Shown here: piece after piece, positions 55,490 to 64,000 of the stretch | Position numbering within the stretch: the stretch's first letter is position 1 | Layout of the letters: each line of letters starts with the position of its first letter | DNA from: Pseudomonadota bacterium | Lineage (GTDB): Bacteria > Bdellovibrionota > UBA1018 > CAIMNF01 | Direction: 5' to 3' | Length of the DNA: 64,000 nt | NCBI GenBank assembly: GCA_027491115.1 | Contig: JAIXWV010000016.1 | Coordinates: forward strand, 74,657 to 138,656 | Made by a program: the position numbers and the translations under genes | Notes under the pieces: model-generated | Told to the model about the DNA's origin: nothing | Seen by the model: only the letters and a program-made list of their open reading frames with translations | Database searches by the model: none

Positions 55490-58446
55490 AAGAGTGAATC
55501 CGCTTCAATCGTGAAAAACACACGGGATTCGCCGAGTGCCTCAGTGCGGGTCCCGTTTTGGAATTCGACGTTGAATCGGAGCGGTGCGCGGAGAAGCAAC
55601 TGGGTGTCGGTTCCTAGGCCCAGACCCCAGGCGGGCATCAGGATGCTGCTATATCGACGTCCTGATACAAGCAGATTTTCCGCGAAGTTGGCATCCGCAA
55701 AGAGGAATCCATGGGTCTGTTTGATGAACGCGGGGAGTGTGCTTCTGCCCCGGAAGCTCCTGATGAGAGGAAGGTGGTACTCGAGTCCGACGGATCCTGC
55801 ATGCCTTACATTTGCGCTCAGTGCCGGATACCCCCTGAAAGAAAGCTGAGACAAGGTCGTGCCTGTTCCACGATCGAACACACTATCGATGTTCTTTCCC
55901 GCCACTTTGCTCGTGGTGAGAGCCGTGTCGGACGCACGGGTGGTCCCCATCCATCGAGCGCGGGTCCGAATGACGTGATTGGCACCAGGAGACTCATGGT
56001 GGGTCCAGCTGAAGAGATAGCGTCCGAGTGCATCCTGGGGCGTGTTGAAGCGGCTTTCCACCTGGAGGCGGAGTTCGTTTCCGATTTCATTTGTGAATCC
56101 GAGACGGGTTTTCCGGGCATCACTGAAAACCAGTGCCCCTCCGATTCCAGGTACGATTGCATTCCGATATTGAAAGTCTGGAACATCAATCGGTGCACCT
56201 GTCGAGGTGTCCTCGACACGATAGCGGGAGCCGAAAATAAATAGCGAGGGACGAAGAGTGCTCCGTACCCAGAAGATGGGGTAGGAAAGGGTCAGGACTG
56301 TGTCGAGATGGTTCCGGTAATCGGTAGGGGTGATGGTGAGGGTATTTCTAGATACGGAAAAATCGATCACCGGTCGCATACCCGAATAGGTGTACGTGAA
56401 GGTCCCGTCTACGGTCCGAGGCAGGAGGTTGTATGCGCCGGTCAGGGTGTATTGATGTTTACCTGTGGCATCGAAGCCAAGCAAGAAGCCTGAAAGCGAG
56501 GCTCCTGAGACTTCGTCGTAGCTGAATGAAGCAAGCGGTGCCCACTGGCGGGGAGCCAGGGTTTCCCAAGGGGAATACGGGCGAAGCGTTTGGGACTCTG
56601 AAGCAATTTGAGGTGAGGGCCCCAGCGCCTCAGGGATCGGGTCGGGTGCGTCCGGGGTGGCCGGGGAGCTCGGTTTTGCAGGCAGGGTCGGGAGGGTCCA
56701 CTTTACAAGCTGGTATCCGTCGGACGTCAGAAGATTCGAATGCAGTTCTCCATTTCTCGAAAACGAAGGAAAGATCGTCCCCCCAATGGAATGGGTGAGT
56801 TGAATCGATCGGTTTTTTTCAAGAAAATGGATGTTCTCGATCCCACTCCGATTTGAAATAAAATGGATTCTTCCTCCATTTGCGGAAGGAAAGCGATTCA
56901 TTGCCCCGTCTGCAAGAAGGACGCGGGGGGGGCCGCCTTTGACCGAGACAGCCTTCAGATCGGATTGTGAGCTGCCGATGGATTGTTCCGAATAGAGGAT
57001 CTCAGCGGGGCCGTTGAACGCGGGTCCGCTCATAATCGAAAAATCCTGGGGTCGTACGAGTGTCTTGATGTTCTTCAGCCTGGGTCGCCCCTGCTCTACC
57101 ACCCAGTCCGCAATATCGAGACTCTGGGTTCCCTTGCGTGTCCTCAAAAAAGAGAGCGTTCTTCCATCGGGAGAAATCGAAGGTTCTTTGGCCCGTAGTC
57201 CGGAAGAGATCTCGTGGATTTGCCCGCTGGAGAGGTCATAGGCGAATAATTCTGAATAAAGTTGGTAAGACTTCATCCGGTACAGGGCGCTGAAAATCAA
57301 AAAACGCGAGTCGGGAGTGAATGTCATCCCGGCGCCGAGGAGTTTTTCCTCAAGTCGGTATTTCTTTCCGGTTGTCAGACTCTTCAAGATCAGTCTTGCC
57401 CGGTCTTCGAGCGAACTCTCGGTATAGGCCAGCCAATTTCCATCCGGAGAGAAGGTCCCTCCGATGATGGAGTAGTCACTCGTCGCGATGGTTTGATAGG
57501 GTGTTTCTCCCGCCTTCCTAACGTCTTGGATCTGCCGGGTGAAGCGGACTTTGCTTTCACTCACAAACCGTTTCCAATAGTCCGTCCAGGATCGCCCCTT
57601 CACTGATAGCAAGTGAGAGTTGATGAAATACGGGATCCTGGACGAGGAATGAATGGAAAGCTCTCCCATTTGTTCTTCGGATTTCTGCTGGTTTTGTTTT
57701 CCAGCGTCTTTTGCGAACTGGTTCCAAAGGTGGTACCCGAACAGGTAGGGGATCTCACCCCCTGGGAAGTAAGGTGTTTCGCCGTTGACCCGATCGAGAG
57801 TGATGGCGCGGGGATGAGAGGAGTCGAGTCTTCCTTCATTGACCAAGGAACGGAGAATTCCCTCGTAATAGGGAGAGCGTCCTCGTCCCAGTCTGGAGGT
57901 ACGGGTTTCAAAGTACGTTGCCAGCCCCTCGAGCATCCACATTGGCCAGAGGCCATTTGGCCGGATCACGTCGCCGAACGTGATCCGGAGAAACTCCATG
58001 AAGCCATGGGTTGGATCAATGTTCAAAAAGTGAGTGTACTCATGAAAGACCAGGAGTTTGATCCAGTCATCGGTATAGGAGGTCGAGAACCAGGCGTCCG
58101 GAGGGGTGGCAATGAGCACAATGCCCACCCGGAGACTGGGAAGGGCGAATCCGTTGGCGGCATCCTCGTTGTCGGCGATGAGGACGGTCGTCTTGTCCCT
58201 CGGCTGCCACTTCAAGATCGGTTGAAGCACTCGGTGAGCATGCTCGAAAGCTGCTGCGGCCTTTCGAGCGAATGATTCGTATCCTTCTTCGAAAACCAAG
58301 CGGAAATGGGGGGTGTCCAGTTGCCGGTACCGGGTGTCGGGTGAAAGTCCGGCGAGCTCGAGAAAATTCTGTGCACGGGCAACCGGTGTATAGCCCGACA
58401 TTCCAAAGCCGAATGCGCAAAGGAACCCGAGCCATGCCATCCTCAT
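55486..58446 (-). CDS. Outer-membrane gluzincin-like peptidase with beta-propeller and beta-barrel
   Basis: A 986-residue protein with a signal peptide (cleavage near ARA-Q, residue 26). Residues 30-300 form a zinc-peptidase domain of the MA type: HEYTH at 135-139 with the glutamate in WMLEGLATYFE at 173. About 370-640 reads as TolB/WD40-like propeller blades (FSPDGNWLAYTE, FTPDSRFLIFS, ISPDGRTLSFLR). The last 300 residues have amphipathic strands and end in FFTIEADSLF, a barrel signature. It is thus probably anchored in the outer membrane. It overlaps ygfZ-like by 4 bases. Substrate unknown. Confidence 0.85.
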   Translation of the reverse strand: MRMAWLGFLCAFGFGMSGYTPVARAQNFLELAGLSPDTRYRQLDTPHFRLVFEEGYESFARKAAAAFEHAHRVLQPILKWQPRDKTTVLIADNEDAANGFALPSLRVGIVLIATPPDAWFSTSYTDDWIKLLVFHEYTHFLNIDPTHGFMEFLRITFGDVIRPNGLWPMWMLEGLATYFETRTSRLGRGRSPYYEGILRSLVNEGRLDSSHPRAITLDRVNGETPYFPGGEIPYLFGYHLWNQFAKDAGKQNQQKSEEQMGELSIHSSSRIPYFINSHLLSVKGRSWTDYWKRFVSESKVRFTRQIQDVRKAGETPYQTIATSDYSIIGGTFSPDGNWLAYTESSLEDRARLILKSLTTGKKYRLEEKLLGAGMTFTPDSRFLIFSALYRMKSYQLYSELFAYDLSSGQIHEISSGLRAKEPSISPDGRTLSFLRTRKGTQSLDIADWVVEQGRPRLKNIKTLVRPQDFSIMSGPAFNGPAEILYSEQSIGSSQSDLKAVSVKGGPPRVLLADGAMNRFPSANGGRIHFISNRSGIENIHFLEKNRSIQLTHSIGGTIFPSFSRNGELHSNLLTSDGYQLVKWTLPTLPAKPSSPATPDAPDPIPEALGPSPQIASESQTLRPYSPWETLAPRQWAPLASFSYDEVSGASLSGFLLGFDATGKHQYTLTGAYNLLPRTVDGTFTYTYSGMRPVIDFSVSRNTLTITPTDYRNHLDTVLTLSYPIFWVRSTLRPSLFIFGSRYRVEDTSTGAPIDVPDFQYRNAIVPGIGGALVFSDARKTRLGFTNEIGNELRLQVESRFNTPQDALGRYLFSWTHHESPGANHVIRTRARWMGTTRASDTALTTSKVAGKNIDSVFDRGTGTTLSQLSFRGYPALSANVRHAGSVGLEYHLPLIRSFRGRSTLPAFIKQTHGFLFADANFAENLLVSGRRYSSILMPAWGLGLGTDTQLLLRAPLRFNVEFQNGTRTEALGESRVFFTIEADSLF

Positions 58447-59096
58447 GGAGCAATGCTCTCCACTACGATGGTCACTTTGTCTGCATGGAGCCGCGTGCCG
58501 ATCTTCAGGTAGCGACGCCCGATCACCGCGAGTCCAAGATTTCCGCACACACTTGTCAGGACCCCGGAGTCTGATCCCGCCGCATCTGTCAGTCCTTGCG
58601 GCGGTGGAGGGAGTGGTGACTCGGCCCTGACTTGGCACAAGCGTCGGGCGGGAGAGCCGAGAGCAATGATTTTTTCGATCACTTCTTGCCCCGGATAGCA
58701 GCCTTTCTGATCGGCAATGGCATGTCCGAGATTCACCTCAAGTGGGTTCACATCGCCATCGAGTGAAAACTCTTTTCCAGCACAAGGTCTGAGCGCAAGT
58801 ATCCGTGACTCCTCGGACTCGGGTTCTTCCGAATCCGCTGAAGCGGTCGGAGTTAGGGTGTACTGCTCTCCGAAGGTGAAGCTGTCGAGTATCCCGGTGA
58901 AGTCCCCGGAAAAGGTGATGTCAGCCAGGTCCGGAGTCAGGCGCTCGATTTCGAACCAGCAGCGGATCTTCCCTGAGGGAGTGAGGAATAGTCCCTCCGC
59001 TTTTTCCTTCAATTTCAACCGTTTGATATCGGCCGAACTGATCCGATGGAGGAGGTCGAGCCCCTCGTGACCCTGAAGTAAAACCCTTTGTTTCAT
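58443..59096 (-). CDS. YgfZ/GcvT-domain (folate-binding, iron-sulfur assembly) protein
   Basis: A 217-residue protein with the YgfZ fingerprint KGCYPGQEVIEKI (E. coli KGCYTGQE). Also typical are VLLQGHEGLDLLHRISSADI near the N-terminus and VNPLEVNLGHAI before the fingerprint. YgfZ helps assemble or repair certain [4Fe-4S] enzymes using tetrahydrofolate, notably radical-SAM MiaB. RimO, a related enzyme, is encoded 3 kb away. The ATG 59096 start is chosen; the frame extends upstream without conservation. Stop and next start overlap as ATGA with the peptidase. Confidence 0.88.
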   Translation of the reverse strand: MKQRVLLQGHEGLDLLHRISSADIKRLKLKEKAEGLFLTPSGKIRCWFEIERLTPDLADITFSGDFTGILDSFTFGEQYTLTPTASADSEEPESEESRILALRPCAGKEFSLDGDVNPLEVNLGHAIADQKGCYPGQEVIEKIIALGSPARRLCQVRAESPLPPPPQGLTDAAGSDSGVLTSVCGNLGLAVIGRRYLKIGTRLHADKVTIVVESIAP

Positions 59097-59126
59097 GGTG
59101 CGATTAGAGTACATTACTTTGCACTG

Positions 59127-60122
59127 ATGAAATACCCCAAATCCCAATATTCACGGTCCATCCAGGATCAGGACCGGGTGTCGAGCCCGTTTCTGGTCAA
59201 GTACAGCGCTGTCGCCACAGGCAAGACCGGCAAGGCTTACATGAATGTCATCCTCACCGACAAGAGCGGTGACATTGAGGCGAGGATTTTCGACCAGGTG
59301 CCGAAATTCAATGCCCAAGCGGTGAAGGACGCCTATGTCCAAGTGGAGGGTCACGCTCAGAGTTTCAACGGGCGGATCCAGATTCATATCAAGAACCTGA
59401 CTGTTTTGAGGGAAGACGAGGTGGAGTCTGAAGAATACCTCCCTGCGTCTTTCTTGAACCCCGAGAAAATCTATGCGGAAGCGAAAGCGATCATCGCCTC
59501 CATGCAGGACCCTTATTATCGCGCCTTGCTCGAGTCGATTTTTGTGGATGACGCTGACATCATCGAGCGATTCAAAAGAGCACCTGCTGCCAAGAGCTTT
59601 CACCACGCATATCCGGTCGGTTTGCTCGAGCACGTTGTCTCGATTGCCAAGACGCTCGACTTTCTTGCGAATCATTACGCTCCCTATGTGGATCGCGATC
59701 TCCTGTTGGTCGGGGGGTTTTTGCACGATCTCGCCAAAATCTGGGAGCTTCAGTACGAAAAAACAACCGATTACACCACCGAGGGGCGGCTGATTGGGCA
59801 TTTGGTCATGGGTGCCGAGCTGATCGACCGGAAAATCCGGAGTCTGGATTCCCAGCCGGGCAGGTTGCCGGCCCCGTTTCCTGTCGAGAAGGCTCTCCTG
59901 GCCAAGCACGTTGTGCTCGCTCATCACGGGAAGATGGAGTTCGGATCCCCCAAAGAACCCGCGTGCCTCGAGGCGGTGATCGTTCACATGATCGACGACC
60001 TCGATTCCAAGGTGAACGCGATCCGGGTGTTCATTGAGCAAGATCCGAATCCCGGCATGTGGACTCTTCTGAATCGCAACTACGAGCGGTTCTTTTACAA
60101 ACCGGAGTGGGCCCGGAAGTGA
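59127..60122 (+). CDS. OB-fold/HD-domain 3'-5' exoribonuclease, YhaM-like
   Basis: A 331-residue protein. The N-terminal OB-fold (KTGKAYMNVILTDKSGDIEARIFD) is followed by an HD domain with HHAYPVGLLEHV, then LVGGFLHDLAKIWEL, matching YhaM-type 3'-5' exoribonucleases that use Mn. The start at ATG 59127 begins MKYPKSQYSRS. The next gene overlaps its stop by 4 bases (GTGA), and ygfZ-like diverges from it across 30 bases. Confidence 0.88.
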   Translation: MKYPKSQYSRSIQDQDRVSSPFLVKYSAVATGKTGKAYMNVILTDKSGDIEARIFDQVPKFNAQAVKDAYVQVEGHAQSFNGRIQIHIKNLTVLREDEVESEEYLPASFLNPEKIYAEAKAIIASMQDPYYRALLESIFVDDADIIERFKRAPAAKSFHHAYPVGLLEHVVSIAKTLDFLANHYAPYVDRDLLLVGGFLHDLAKIWELQYEKTTDYTTEGRLIGHLVMGAELIDRKIRSLDSQPGRLPAPFPVEKALLAKHVVLAHHGKMEFGSPKEPACLEAVIVHMIDDLDSKVNAIRVFIEQDPNPGMWTLLNRNYERFFYKPEWARK

Positions 60123-60811
60123 GCCGCGAGGCGAATCCTTTGCTGCAGGAGCTTCGGGACCGGGTGAGTCGTATTCCTCCGGTGGATGCGGGACATGATT
60201 TCCATCATGTGCTCCGGGTCGCCGGGCTTGCTGAACGCATTTTACGGGCGGAGTGTCTGCGCGTAGATGGTCGCGAGGCATTGCAAGAAGAGATCGATGC
60301 GGTGGTGGCTGCAGCGCTCTTGCACGACTGTGTGCCTGTTGCCAAGAATTCCCCTCTACGAAAAGAAAGTGCCCGCTTGTGCGCTGAAAAGGCCCAGGAG
60401 TGGCTGAATGAATTGAATTGGCGACCCGAAGCGCGGATATCCGAAATCGTGGGCGCAATCTACGATCACAGCTATTCCTCGGGTCGGGTTCCGCGGACGC
60501 GTGTGGGTCGATGCTTGCAGGATGCCGATCGTCTTGAGGCGCTGGGAGCGCTCGGCTTGTTCCGAACCATCGCCACTGGAGTCTCCATGGGGGCCGTGCT
60601 TTTCGATCCGGAAGATCCTTGGGCCGAGAATCGCGAACTTGACGACCGGAAGTACACGATCGATCACTTTTACACGAAGCTGTTGAAACTTCCCGAGACT
60701 TTTCGAACCGAGAGTGCACGATTGGAGGCGGAGGGGCGGGCGAGGTTTCTCGAGCAGTTCGCCCATCAGCTCAGACAGGAATTGCTCAGTTCAGATCGCC
60801 TAGGTCGATGA
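60119..60811 (+). CDS. HD-domain phosphohydrolase, YedJ-like
   Basis: A 230-residue protein. HD motifs are GHDFHHVLRVAGLAERI, ALLHDCV and DADRLEALGALGLFRTI, the last being the hallmark of YedJ-type HD hydrolases. The substrate is not known but may be a nucleotide. It begins GTG at 60119 within the stop of the preceding HD gene and overlaps the convergent YiiX-like gene by 26 bases. Confidence 0.87.
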   Translation: MSREANPLLQELRDRVSRIPPVDAGHDFHHVLRVAGLAERILRAECLRVDGREALQEEIDAVVAAALLHDCVPVAKNSPLRKESARLCAEKAQEWLNELNWRPEARISEIVGAIYDHSYSSGRVPRTRVGRCLQDADRLEALGALGLFRTIATGVSMGAVLFDPEDPWAENRELDDRKYTIDHFYTKLLKLPETFRTESARLEAEGRARFLEQFAHQLRQELLSSDRLGR

Positions 60812-61388
60812 AAGATCCGGATCGGATCAAATCCTCGGGCGAAACACCTGGCTCTCCGTCAGGTGGATAGCCTTTGAAGTGGTGGATCCACGCCTCCCGA
60901 TCTGCTACGAAGTGCATGGGCTTCGTCCGGACCGGGCGGGCAAGCACCGGTTCCAGGAGTTTCACCACGAGCTCTGAGCAGTAGATCTTCTCGCCCTTCT
61001 CGTCGCGATTGTCCCATAAAAACGAGGCATCATACGAAAGCCCCTCAAAAAGACGTGTAAAGCGCTCATTCAGATCCATGGGTGTGTTGGATCCGAAGAC
61101 AGGGCGGAGGATTCGGACCTTCGACCCCGGGCGGGTTTGGCGGAGGAACGATCCCAAAGAGGTCCGGTGAACCCGTCCGTGAGCTTGGAAAACCTGGGGG
61201 CCCGGAAAGAGTGTGCCCATCACGCCGACATGGGAATAGAGCGAACTCTCTTCTGCTTCGATCAAGGCGCAGAGGGAGCAAGGTAGGGATTGAAGGAGGA
61301 GGTCGCCGGTCATCAAGTCTCTGGAACTTAAAGCGAAAGCAGAATTGTTCAGAAGGCTGAACAAAATCAGAAGGGCGAGCCGTCTCAT
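60786..61388 (-). CDS. YiiX-like permuted NlpC/P60 cysteine peptidase
   Basis: A 200-residue secreted protein with a signal peptide (about residues 1-19). SLYSHVGVMG carries the candidate catalytic histidine and IYCSELVVKLL the nucleophilic cysteine, the circularly permuted order of YiiX/YebB-like NlpC/P60 proteins. These cleave peptidoglycan peptides or lipid amide bonds. An additional CSLC pair lies near residue 40. The 3' end overlaps the HD gene by 26 bases. Confidence 0.82.
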   Translation of the reverse strand: MRRLALLILFSLLNNSAFALSSRDLMTGDLLLQSLPCSLCALIEAEESSLYSHVGVMGTLFPGPQVFQAHGRVHRTSLGSFLRQTRPGSKVRILRPVFGSNTPMDLNERFTRLFEGLSYDASFLWDNRDEKGEKIYCSELVVKLLEPVLARPVRTKPMHFVADREAWIHHFKGYPPDGEPGVSPEDLIRSGSFIDLGDLN

Positions 61389-61500
61389 GGTCTGCCTGTC
61401 CTATCTCTCAAGTGTCCTCGCCGTCAACCCGTAAAACTTGACCGGAATACACAAACGGTGTATAAAATCGGCTTCCAAAAGTCCCGAAAGGAACCGAACT

Positions 61501-61998
61501 ATGCCCTCGTTTGATATATCTTCCGATGTCGATTGGCAGGAAATCGATAACGCCGTCAACACCGCTCTCAAGGAGTTGGCCACCCGCTTTGACTTCAAAG
61601 GGGTCAAAAGTGAGATCAATTTCGACAAGAAGGCTAAAACCTTGACCCTGATTTGTTCCGAAGAGGGAAAGATCGACAACCTGAAAGACATTCTCCAGGG
61701 AAAGCTGATCAAGCGAGGAGTGTCCCTGCTCTCTCTCGAGTACAAACCTCTCGAGGCGGCTTTCGGCGGTTCAGTGCGCCAAGTGATCGAGGTGCAAGCA
61801 GGAATCTCCAAGGACAAAGGCAAAGAAGTGATTGCCGTGATCAAGGATTCTAAGATCAAGGTCCAGGGCCAGATCCAGGACGAGAAGGTACGGGTCACAG
61901 GGAAAAACCGTGACGACCTCCAAGAGTGCATCGCACTCCTGAAGGGCAAACAAGACTCACTCAAACTCCCCATGCAGTTCGGAAATTTCAGAGAATAG
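61501..61998 (+). CDS. yajQ: YajQ family cyclic-di-GMP-binding protein
   Basis: A 165-residue protein matching YajQ/DUF520 over its whole length: [20 protein letters not shown], then [31 protein letters not shown] and [24 protein letters not shown]. Family members bind nucleotides, c-di-GMP in some species, and affect transcription or virulence traits. AAAGGAACCG precedes ATG 61501. rimO follows after 5 bases in what is probably one operon. Confidence 0.96.
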   Translation: MPSFDISSDVDWQEIDNAVNTALKELATRFDFKGVKSEINFDKKAKTLTLICSEEGKIDNLKDILQGKLIKRGVSLLSLEYKPLEAAFGGSVRQVIEVQAGISKDKGKEVIAVIKDSKIKVQGQIQDEKVRVTGKNRDDLQECIALLKGKQDSLKLPMQFGNFRE

Positions 61999-62003
61999 AA
62001 CTT

Positions 62004-63464
62004 ATGAAAAAATCACCTGTTTACTTTGTTTCCCTCGGTTGCCCGAAGAATCTCGTTGATTCACAAGTGATGCTCGGCAAGCTCGAGAACGACCGGTACG
62101 AAATCGCCCGCGAGCCGGATCAGGCCGAGGTGATCATCGTCAACACCTGCTCCTTCATCCAGGCGGCCAAGGAAGAGTCGATCGAAACGATTCTCGAGAT
62201 GGCCCAGTTCAAAGAAGAAGGTTCCTGCAAGGCGCTCGTCGTTTCGGGATGTCTTCCCCAGCGTTACGCCAAGGAGCTCGAAAAAGAGATGCCCGAGGTG
62301 GATCTCATGATCGGCACCGGCCAGTACCACAAGATCACCGAATTGTTGGATCTACACGAAAAGGCCCGGGATCAAGGGGCCCCGCTTCCCCAGCGCTCCT
62401 ACATCGACTTCCCTGCTTTCATCCATACCGAGAACGACGCCCGGGTTCATACGGGGGCGAGATTCTCCGGATTCCTGAAACTCTCTGAAGGGTGCAACCG
62501 CCGGTGCTCGTTTTGCATCATCCCGAAACTCCGGGGCAACGTGCGCTCCCGAACCATCGCTTCATTGGTGGAAGAAGCAAAGAAAATGGCCGCAGACGGT
62601 GTCCGCGAATTGAATCTGGTCGCCCAGGACCTCACCGAATACGGGATGGAGTGGAAATATCGCGAGAATCTCGAGCTGCTTCTGCCCGAACTTTGCAAGA
62701 TCGATGGGATTGAATGGATCCGTCTGCATTATGTGTATCCGGATGCGTTCTCCGACGAGCTGGTGGAGATCATTGCGCGTGAGCCCAAGATCGTGAAGTA
62801 CCTCGACATGCCGATCCAGCACACCAGTGACCGGGTACTCAGCCTCATGAATCGCCGTCTCACCAAGGCGAAGCTCTATGACCTGATGGGCAAGCTGAGA
62901 GAGAAGATTCCAGGGCTCGTGGTCCGGACCTCCATCATCGTCGGATTCCCGACCGAGACCGACGCCGAGTTCGAGGAGCTGTGTGATGATCTTCGCAAAC
63001 TCGATCTCGACCATGTGGGCGTGTTCAGCTACTCCAAGGAAGAGGGCACCAAAGCCGCAGAGCTCGAAGGCCACCTGCACGCCAATGTGAAACGCAAGCG
63101 TCGCAAGAAATTGATCGAACTCCTTCAGGCCCAGCGTGGATCCAAATTGTCCGAATTGATCGGGACGCGGGTCGAGGTGATGGTCGAGGGTGGTTCTGAA
63201 GAAACCGAGATGTTGATCCAAGCGCGGATGCCGACTCAGGCCCAAGAGATCGACGGGCGGGTCCTCATCAACGATCTGGGTGAGAACGAGTCCGCTCAGT
63301 TGCGTCCGGGCGATCTCGCCGAAGTCGAAATCACCGAAATTCTCGATTCGGATCTTGTCGCACGTCTGGTCCGGGTGACCCGCCCTGCGGTGATCGCCAC
63401 CCCTGGTCTCAAGACACAGATCGGCAAAGGGCTCGAGATGCGCAGTGGATCCGCGGCTCACTGA
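62004..63464 (+). CDS. rimO: Ribosomal protein S12 methylthiotransferase
   Basis: A 486-residue radical-SAM enzyme that adds a methylthio group to Asp of S12. The N-terminal MTTase domain reads FVSLGCPKNLVDSQVM, with further conserved cysteines in NTCSFI and VSGCLPQRY. The radical-SAM triad is CNRRCSFC. The C-terminal TRAM domain contains GDLAEVEITEI. It depends on the same iron-sulfur biology as YgfZ. The start ATG 62004 lies 5 bases after yajQ. Its end overlaps the queG start by 20 bases. Confidence 0.96.
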   Translation: MKKSPVYFVSLGCPKNLVDSQVMLGKLENDRYEIAREPDQAEVIIVNTCSFIQAAKEESIETILEMAQFKEEGSCKALVVSGCLPQRYAKELEKEMPEVDLMIGTGQYHKITELLDLHEKARDQGAPLPQRSYIDFPAFIHTENDARVHTGARFSGFLKLSEGCNRRCSFCIIPKLRGNVRSRTIASLVEEAKKMAADGVRELNLVAQDLTEYGMEWKYRENLELLLPELCKIDGIEWIRLHYVYPDAFSDELVEIIAREPKIVKYLDMPIQHTSDRVLSLMNRRLTKAKLYDLMGKLREKIPGLVVRTSIIVGFPTETDAEFEELCDDLRKLDLDHVGVFSYSKEEGTKAAELEGHLHANVKRKRRKKLIELLQAQRGSKLSELIGTRVEVMVEGGSEETEMLIQARMPTQAQEIDGRVLINDLGENESAQLRPGDLAEVEITEILDSDLVARLVRVTRPAVIATPGLKTQIGKGLEMRSGSAAH

Positions 63465-64000
63465 GATCCTCCAATCCGAGGGCTTTCCGGTTTCCGGTAT
63501 CGTCGATGTCGCCGCTGTCCGGGAGGAGTATGACCGGCATGCAGACCGCTATGGGAAATGGATCGCCGACGGCAAGCATGGCGAAATGGGCTATCTGTCC
63601 CGAGGTCTCGAGCGCAGGTTGAACCCGGAGCTGGTTTTCCCCGGTGTGAAGAGTGTATTGGCCGTCCTGCGTCCTTATCCGCCCCATCCGGTAGGGGACG
63701 AGGGGCTCCGCTATGCGCGTTATCTGAACGGGCCGGATTACCATGAGGTGATCCAGACGGCATTGACCCGGTCGATGGAGCGGTGGAAGTCGGAGTCAGT
63801 AGAGGGTGACGGACTCGAGTACAAGGTCTGTGTGGATACTTCGGCCGTTCTCGAGCGGACCTGGGCCCTGCTCGCCGGTCTCGGTTGGATCGGGAAAAAC
63901 ACCCTCCTCATTCATCCCCAACTGGGTTCCTATGTGTTCATCGGAGTGGTGTTCCTGAATCGTGAATTTGGCGCACGTCCGGCACCCCTGAAGGATTATT
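63445..64000 (+). CDS. queG: Epoxyqueuosine reductase (partial, C-terminus off the right edge)
   Basis: An open frame from GTG 63445 to the window end, 185 codons. It has the QueG N-terminal features: KHGEMGYLSRGLERRLNPEL, then VLAVLRPYPPHP, VDTSAVLERTWALLAGLGWIGKNTLL and GSYVFIG. QueG reduces epoxyqueuosine to queuosine in tRNA wobble positions, using cobalamin and two [4Fe-4S] clusters whose cysteines lie beyond the edge. It overlaps rimO by 20 bases in another frame. Confidence 0.93.
   Translation, partial: MDPRLTEILQSEGFPVSGIVDVAAVREEYDRHADRYGKWIADGKHGEMGYLSRGLERRLNPELVFPGVKSVLAVLRPYPPHPVGDEGLRYARYLNGPDYHEVIQTALTRSMERWKSESVEGDGLEYKVCVDTSAVLERTWALLAGLGWIGKNTLLIHPQLGSYVFIGVVFLNREFGARPAPLKDY

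Overview
The window is a contiguous, gene-dense chromosomal segment of a Gram-negative bacterium with fairly GC-rich codons. The tRNA-Thr/Tyr/Gly/Thr-tuf-tRNA-Trp-secE-nusG-rplKAJL-rpoBC order is the proteobacterial arrangement. The secreted cysteine-rich proteins, CFI-box/beta-barrel protein, choice-of-anchor-like modules and sigma54 activator suggest a predatory or deltaproteobacterial-type lineage such as Bdellovibrionota. That placement is inference; no 16S gene is present.

Left part (1-14720): a partial YkgJ-type cysteine-cluster gene on the minus strand is cut by the left edge. Next come four tRNAs and tuf with a strong terminator, then tRNA-Trp, secE, nusG, rplK, rplA, rplJ, rplL, rpoB and rpoC, ending in a terminator and two tRNA-Val genes. 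Two stable hairpins sit in the rplL-rpoB spacer, the usual place for an attenuator.

Middle (14766-35928): a secreted cysteine-rich OmpA-like protein is followed by a membrane-anchored rhodanese and a broken persulfide-dioxygenase-like metallo-hydrolase gene. Then come DUF2237, cysteine synthase and DUF493. A classical translation/envelope cluster follows: rpsB-tsf, pyrH-frr-uppS-cdsA-rseP-tsaB, pssA, a CFI-box/outer-membrane-barrel protein, truA and tig. The trigger factor carries a histidine-rich insertion. A secreted phospholipase-D-like protein and a COG0523 metal GTPase close the block.

Right-centre (35948-44227): a parAB cassette reads leftward, with three copies of an 18-bp GC-rich palindrome just upstream of parA that look like its centromere or operator. 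Beyond are a three-gene ABC-2 exporter with a secreted partner gene, a SAM methyltransferase, a histone-like Lys/Ala-rich protein and a sigma54-dependent activator.

The most novel stretch is 44280-58446. It holds a large polytopic membrane protein, then three tandem secreted cysteine-rich proteins (813, 629 and 1421 residues) with a common C-terminal module. The first carries seven copies of a new cysteine repeat; the third carries repeats and choice-of-anchor-like domains. The two later genes overlap, and a DUF2752 membrane protein overlaps the end of the third. A convergent gene encodes a gluzincin peptidase/beta-propeller/beta-barrel protein. I recognise no described system in the three paralogues; a cell-surface structure or adhesion/prey-contact function is only an inference.

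The right end (58443-64000) returns to housekeeping: ygfZ-like, an OB/HD YhaM-type nuclease, a YedJ-like HD hydrolase, a YiiX-like cysteine peptidase, yajQ, rimO and the start of queG.
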